This document shows positions 60,523 to 64,000 of a stretch of DNA of 64,000 nucleotides, piece by piece; within the stretch, counting starts at the first letter, position 1; each line of letters begins with the position of its first letter. This DNA comes from UBA1563 sp041667115. GTDB lineage: Bacteria; Bacteroidota; Ignavibacteria; Ignavibacteriales; Ignavibacteriaceae. A model generated the notes under the pieces. It had not been told where the DNA came from and searched no databases. It saw nothing but the letters and a program-made list of their open reading frames with translations. The stretch spans positions 3,017-67,016 of the forward strand of contig JBAYFO010000015.1 of NCBI GenBank assembly GCA_041667115.1, written 5' to 3'. The translations under genes and the position numbers were made by a program.

Positions 60523-63068
60523 TACTTCTCTAGAGTTTTAATAAAATTTTTAATTTGTCCACTACTCCCGCTAGGATGACAGCGGTAACATTCCGAACTG
60601 AGATAAGAATACCCGTTCACACCGTCGTGGTCACCATCTGTACTGCTTTTCGAATGGCAACCGCTGCTTAAGCAAGTAAAGTTTACGTAATTAGAAGTAG
60701 TATGACACGTGGTACAGCTTATTCCACTATGCCTTCCGGAAGCGATAGGAAAATATTTACTGTGGTCAAAAGTTGCAGGAACCCATGCTGTTGTAGTATG
60801 ACAATCCTTACACGCGGTCGAGAAACCAGTTGTACTATGTTTCGGATTTGTAGTGTTATCATAATTACTTTTATGACAGTTGTAACAATCGGTCGGTGTA
60901 TTTGTGTAACCACCGGCATGACACTTTGCACAATCAACACTAATATGTGCCCCGGTTAATGGGAATTGAGTTGTTGCATGATTGAAGGTTGAGGGTTTCC
61001 ATGCTGTGGTTGAGTGGCACTGAATACATGTTGTCGGAAATAGCGAAGCAACATGGTTTGGATCTGTTGTACTTTCATAATTTGTTTTATGGCAGCTATA
61101 ACAATCCGTCGGTGTCCCAGTGTAACCGCTTGCGTGGCATTGATTACATGCGATACTTTGATGCGCTCCTGTTAAAGGGAATTGCGTCGTAGCATGATCA
61201 AACGTAGCCGGTTTCCAGGCTGTGGTTGAATGGCATTGCGTACATGTTGTCGGAAATTGCAAAGTAACATGGTTCGGATCTGTTGTACTTTCATAATTTG
61301 TTTTATGGCAGCTATAACAATCCGTCGGTGTACCGGTGTAACCGCTTGCGTGGCATTGATTACATGCGATACTCTGATGAGCCCCTGTTAAAGGAAATTG
61401 CGTTGTAGCATGATTGAAGGTTGATGGTTTCCATGCTGTAGTTGAATGGCACTGAATACATGTTGTCGGAAATTGCAAAGTAACATGGTTTGGATCTGTT
61501 GTGCTTTCATAATTTGTTTTATGGCAGCTATAACAATCCTTCGGTGTACCGGTGTAACCGCTTGCGTGGCATTGATTACATGCGATACTTTGATGCGCCC
61601 CTGTTAAAGGAAATTGCGTCGTAGCATGATCAAACGTTGCCGGCTTCCAACCACTAGTTGAATGACATTGGTTACATGTCGTTGGGAATTGTGAAGCAAC
61701 ATGGTTCGGATCTGTTGTGCTTTCATAATTTGTTTTATGGCAGCTATAACAATCCTTCGGAGTACCGGTGTAACCGCTTGCGTGGCATTGATTACATGCG
61801 ATACTTTGATGAGCCCCTGTTAAAGGGAATTGCGTTGTAGCATGATCAAACGTTGCCGGCTTCCAACCACTAGTTGAATGACATTGGTTACATGTCGTGG
61901 GAAATTGCGAAGTAACATGATTCGGGTCTGTAGTTGTATCATAATTTGTTTTGTGACATGAATAGCAATCACTTGGAGTATTAGTATAACCACTCACATG
62001 GCAAGAAATACAAGTGGCGGTAGTGTGCATTCCTGTTAAAGGAAAATTCGTTGATGAATGATTGAAACTTGAAGGAATCCATGCCGTATTTGTATGACAT
62101 TGGCTGCAATCTGTTGGAAATTTTGAAGCAACATGGCTTGGATTAGTCGTCGATTCAAAAGTGTTTTTATGACAACCGTAACAATCTGTCGGAGTGTTTT
62201 TATAACTCGTACTATGGCATTTATTGCAACCAAGTTGAGTATGCGCTCCTACTAAAGAAAAGTATTGTGTGTGATTAAAGGAAGTAGGTTTCCACCCGTT
62301 AATATTATGACAAGACGTGCATGTAGTTGAAAATCCTGCAGAGACGTGATTAGGTTCTACCGTCTGCTCAAATTTATTTTTATGACAAGCGTAACAATCT
62401 TTTGATAATCCTGTAAATGTTCCTGCTTTATGACAGGAAAAACAGTTGGTTATTTTATGTCCCCCTTGTAAAGGGAAAAAATCGTGTGCGAATGAGGCAT
62501 ATCCCCAAGCGGCATCTGTAAAATTATGACACGTTTGACATTCGGTTGAGAAACCCGATTGAGCGTGATTCGGATTTTGTGTCGCCATATAATTTTGTCT
62601 ATGGCAATCGAAGCATTTAACTCCCAAAGGTTCAAAGTTTAATTGAGAAAAGAGTAAATGACATTGTTGACAATCCGCTTTTGCATGTTGCCCAAGGAGA
62701 GGAAAACGTGAACGCTGATGTAGATCGGTTATGTTTTTAATCAACCAGGTGGTTGGAGTATGACAATTACTGCATTGCTGAGAAGTTGTGTTTTTATGAA
62801 TATCTTTATGGCATGAAACGCATTCTTCTTTCGCTTCTGAAAATTTCAAAGTTGCATGACATTGTTTACAATCAACACTTTTATGCTGACCAACTAATGC
62901 GAATCTTGTAGCATTGTGGTTGAATTTCTTTTGCGAAGGAATCTCTTTCCAACTTGTCGATACATGGCAGTCGGAACAATCAAACGGAATTGCACCGTGA
63001 GGCGAACTTTGTGCAGAAAGTTTTCCTGCTAAAAGAACAACGATAATTAAGAGTGACAGCTTGCGCAT
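60522..63068 (-). CDS. Giant tandem-repeat multihaem cytochrome c (about 34 haem sites)
   Basis: 848 residues with a signal peptide (LLIIVVLLAGKLSAQ) and 33 CxxCH motifs plus one CX4CH (CLSSGCH), so up to 34 covalently bound haems. Residues about 385-745 are five near-identical 72-residue units, each with three haem motifs (for example CNQCH, CNQCH, CYSCH) and conserved extra histidines in FDHATTQFPLTGAHQS and TDPNHV, likely second haem ligands. Less similar units lie on both sides. The end carries DGDHDGVNGYSYLSSECYRCH. It is probably periplasmic or on the cell surface and acts as a long electron wire. It overlaps the upstream cytochrome gene by 22 bases and the downstream barrel gene by one; a GGAAG site precedes the ATG. 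Confidence 0.93.
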   Translation of the reverse strand: MRKLSLLIIVVLLAGKLSAQSSPHGAIPFDCSDCHVSTSWKEIPSQKKFNHNATRFALVGQHKSVDCKQCHATLKFSEAKEECVSCHKDIHKNTTSQQCSNCHTPTTWLIKNITDLHQRSRFPLLGQHAKADCQQCHLLFSQLNFEPLGVKCFDCHRQNYMATQNPNHAQSGFSTECQTCHNFTDAAWGYASFAHDFFPLQGGHKITNCFSCHKAGTFTGLSKDCYACHKNKFEQTVEPNHVSAGFSTTCTSCHNINGWKPTSFNHTQYFSLVGAHTQLGCNKCHSTSYKNTPTDCYGCHKNTFESTTNPSHVASKFPTDCSQCHTNTAWIPSSFNHSSTNFPLTGMHTTATCISCHVSGYTNTPSDCYSCHKTNYDTTTDPNHVTSQFPTTCNQCHSTSGWKPATFDHATTQFPLTGAHQSIACNQCHASGYTGTPKDCYSCHKTNYESTTDPNHVASQFPTTCNQCHSTSGWKPATFDHATTQFPLTGAHQSIACNQCHASGYTGTPKDCYSCHKTNYESTTDPNHVTLQFPTTCIQCHSTTAWKPSTFNHATTQFPLTGAHQSIACNQCHASGYTGTPTDCYSCHKTNYESTTDPNHVTLQFPTTCTQCHSTTAWKPATFDHATTQFPLTGAHQSIACNQCHASGYTGTPTDCYSCHKTNYESTTDPNHVASLFPTTCIQCHSTTAWKPSTFNHATTQFPLTGAHISVDCAKCHAGGYTNTPTDCYNCHKSNYDNTTNPKHSTTGFSTACKDCHTTTAWVPATFDHSKYFPIASGRHSGISCTTCHTTSNYVNFTCLSSGCHSKSSTDGDHDGVNGYSYLSSECYRCHPSGSSGQIKNFIKTLEK
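60654..60674 (-). other. CX4CH variant haem-attachment site
   Basis: Near the C-terminus of the large cytochrome the codons read Cys-Leu-Ser-Ser-Gly-Cys-His. CX4CH sites are known to bind haem c in some multihaem cytochromes (for example cytochromes c3), so this is counted as a probable 34th site. The following haem motif is a normal CYRCH. Confidence 0.6.
60970..61920. repeat. Near-identical 216-bp tandem repeats inside the cytochrome gene
   Basis: Landmarks recur every 216 bases: the stretch AATTTGTTTTATGGCAGCTA is found near 61078, 61294, 61510 and 61726. An identical stretch beginning ATGATCAAACGTTGCCGGCT occurs near 61626 and 61842. Each unit codes for 72 residues with three haem sites. 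Copies outside this interval keep the same period but differ more. The near-identity at DNA level points to recent duplication or ongoing gene conversion. Confidence 0.9.
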
Positions 63069-64000
63069 TTGAATTCTTCCAATTTAAAGTTTATGAAAGT
63101 TACCGAACCGTCAATTACTTTTTTATGGCATGCACTACATGCAACTGCTTGATGTCCGCCGGTTAAAGGAAATTTTGTTTCTTCATGATTGAATTTTACC
63201 GGATTCCAATTATCAAAAGTGTGGCATCTTTCGCAATTATTTTTCCCCGACACTTTAAATTGCGCGTTATGCACATCACGATGACACCCTTCGCATAAAA
63301 TGGAAACAGAAGCAAATTTGATCGATACTTCTTCGTTATTTTTTTTCTTTTCATGACAACCGGAACAAACCGATGTAACATGTTTTCCTAACAACGGAAA
63401 TTCAGTTTTACTGTGGTCGAAAGAAATTTTCTGCCAGTTTTCCGGAGTATGACAGTTGCTGCATTCATTCATTCCCATGAATTTTGCTTTAATTTCCTCT
63501 CCATGAATATTTTTATGACAATCAATACAATCCTTCCCAAGTTGAGTAAAATGCCATACATCTTGCTGGAAATGACATGTTTTGCATGGCAAAGCTAAAT
63601 GGCTTCCTAACAATTTAAATTTGGTTTGATTGTGTTTTTCAATGGTAAACTGCGAAGGAGAAAAACCTGCTTCAGTATGGCAGTCTGAGCAATCCTTAAC
63701 AATTCCGTTTTTTACAAAATCACCTTTGTGATAATCTTTATGGCAATCAATACAGAGTGCATGCTTCGGTTTAGACGCCAGGTTGCTTCCATGGCAACGA
63801 TCACATTTCACGTCGAAGTGTTTCCCGAGTAATTTGAAATTGGTTTTATTGTGATCGAACTGCCCCGATTTTATTTGAGCAAATCCTCCGGTTACGTGGC
63901 ACTTCTGGCAGTCTTTGCCAAACTTTCCCTGATGAATATCGTTATGACAATTTTCGCACGATTTAAATGCAATTCCTTTAAACTTTTGAAAATCTTTCCC
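63047..64000 (-). CDS. Multihaem cytochrome c, cut by the window edge (at least 13 haem sites)
   Basis: The frame is open from the window's right edge to the stop at 63047, giving at least 317 residues with the N-terminus missing. It contains 13 CxxCH motifs, beginning CENCH and CQKCH upstream of an internal GTG at 63811 and ending CASCH. Recurrent FDHNKTNFKLLGKH and FNHEETKFPLTGGH segments resemble the F-x-H-x-x-T-x-F-P-L-x-G-x-H linker of the giant cytochrome, so the two are related. The end overlaps the giant cytochrome's start by 22 bases. The internal GTG is not the true start, because haem motifs continue upstream of it. Confidence 0.92.
   Translation of the reverse strand, partial: GKDFQKFKGIAFKSCENCHNDIHQGKFGKDCQKCHVTGGFAQIKSGQFDHNKTNFKLLGKHFDVKCDRCHGSNLASKPKHALCIDCHKDYHKGDFVKNGIVKDCSDCHTEAGFSPSQFTIEKHNQTKFKLLGSHLALPCKTCHFQQDVWHFTQLGKDCIDCHKNIHGEEIKAKFMGMNECSNCHTPENWQKISFDHSKTEFPLLGKHVTSVCSGCHEKKKNNEEVSIKFASVSILCEGCHRDVHNAQFKVSGKNNCERCHTFDNWNPVKFNHEETKFPLTGGHQAVACSACHKKVIDGSVTFINFKLEEFKCASCHS

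Noticed and set aside
60702..61840. Plus-strand open frames opposite the cytochrome repeats
   Set aside because: They repeat with the same 216-base period as the cytochrome units and are shadows of the strongly supported cytochrome gene, with no ribosome sites or known domains.
60960..61925. Tandem repeats read as a CRISPR array
   Set aside because: The unit is 216 bases and fully coding with conserved haem motifs; there are no short repeats with unrelated spacers.
63047..63811. The second cytochrome as a complete 254-residue gene starting at 63811
   Set aside because: The frame stays open to the window edge and encodes two more CxxCH motifs upstream, so 63811 is an internal GTG.

Overview
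The window is AT-rich bacterial chromosome, coding almost end to end. It most resembles the Bacteroidota/Chlorobiota/Ignavibacteriota group, and my best guess is a relative of Ignavibacterium or Melioribacter. Grounds for this: a gingipain-like secreted protein with a C-terminal domain of the type used by the type IX secretion system, many signal peptides ending in AQ, SpoIIE/STAS partner-switching proteins, long tandem-repeat multihaem cytochromes, and -7 boxes of the TAnnTTTG type. This is inference from gene content; no rRNA or tRNA lies in the window. I saw no insertion sequence, integrase, phage gene or CRISPR array.

Layout. 1-7430 (minus strand): glmS, a COG2403 P-loop NTPase, carbamate kinase, a broken four-helix-bundle gene, ornithine carbamoyltransferase, a lipoprotein and a coiled-coil envelope protein, closed by a hairpin terminator. 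7492-13176: a 1,894-residue C25 (gingipain-type) peptidase with several added domains. 13260-31600 (minus): an exopolysaccharide or O-antigen locus. It holds Wza-like export, Wzz, UDP-xylose synthase, a MurJ-type flippase, Wzy, glycosyltransferases, uronic-sugar modification enzymes (WbpB/WbpD-like, aminotransferase, AsnB), a priming sugar transferase and a Wzi-like outer-membrane protein. 31700-35291 (minus): ftsX, two lipoproteins, a methyltransferase, recR and ybaB. 35454-40268 (plus): a degenerate PurC-like protein, psd, pssA, purS, purQ, two tatA genes and gatA. 40258-45413 (minus): purE, comEC, a metalloenzyme, dtd and prmC. 45512-50998 (plus): three tandem GT9 glycosyltransferases, a homocysteine methyltransferase, ispE and a peptidoglycan amidase lipoprotein. 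50991-58918: ldcA, then two divergent signalling modules, each pairing a periplasmic binding-protein-like gene with a membrane SpoIIE phosphatase. 58915-64000 (minus): two multihaem cytochromes and an outer-membrane barrel.

The most interesting region is the right end. A predicted 34-haem cytochrome is built largely from near-identical 216-bp units. It overlaps an upstream cytochrome with at least 13 haem sites, which runs off the window, and a downstream predicted beta-barrel protein. This looks like an electron conduit across the envelope. Next in interest are the paired binding-protein/phosphatase modules, where one phosphatase also carries a kinase-like ATPase domain and has an adjacent STAS protein. 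Then come the PurC-like protein that has lost its active-site motifs, the carbamoyl-phosphate gene cluster interrupted by a repeat-flanked four-helix-bundle cassette, and the predicted amidated-uronic-acid branch of the polysaccharide locus.
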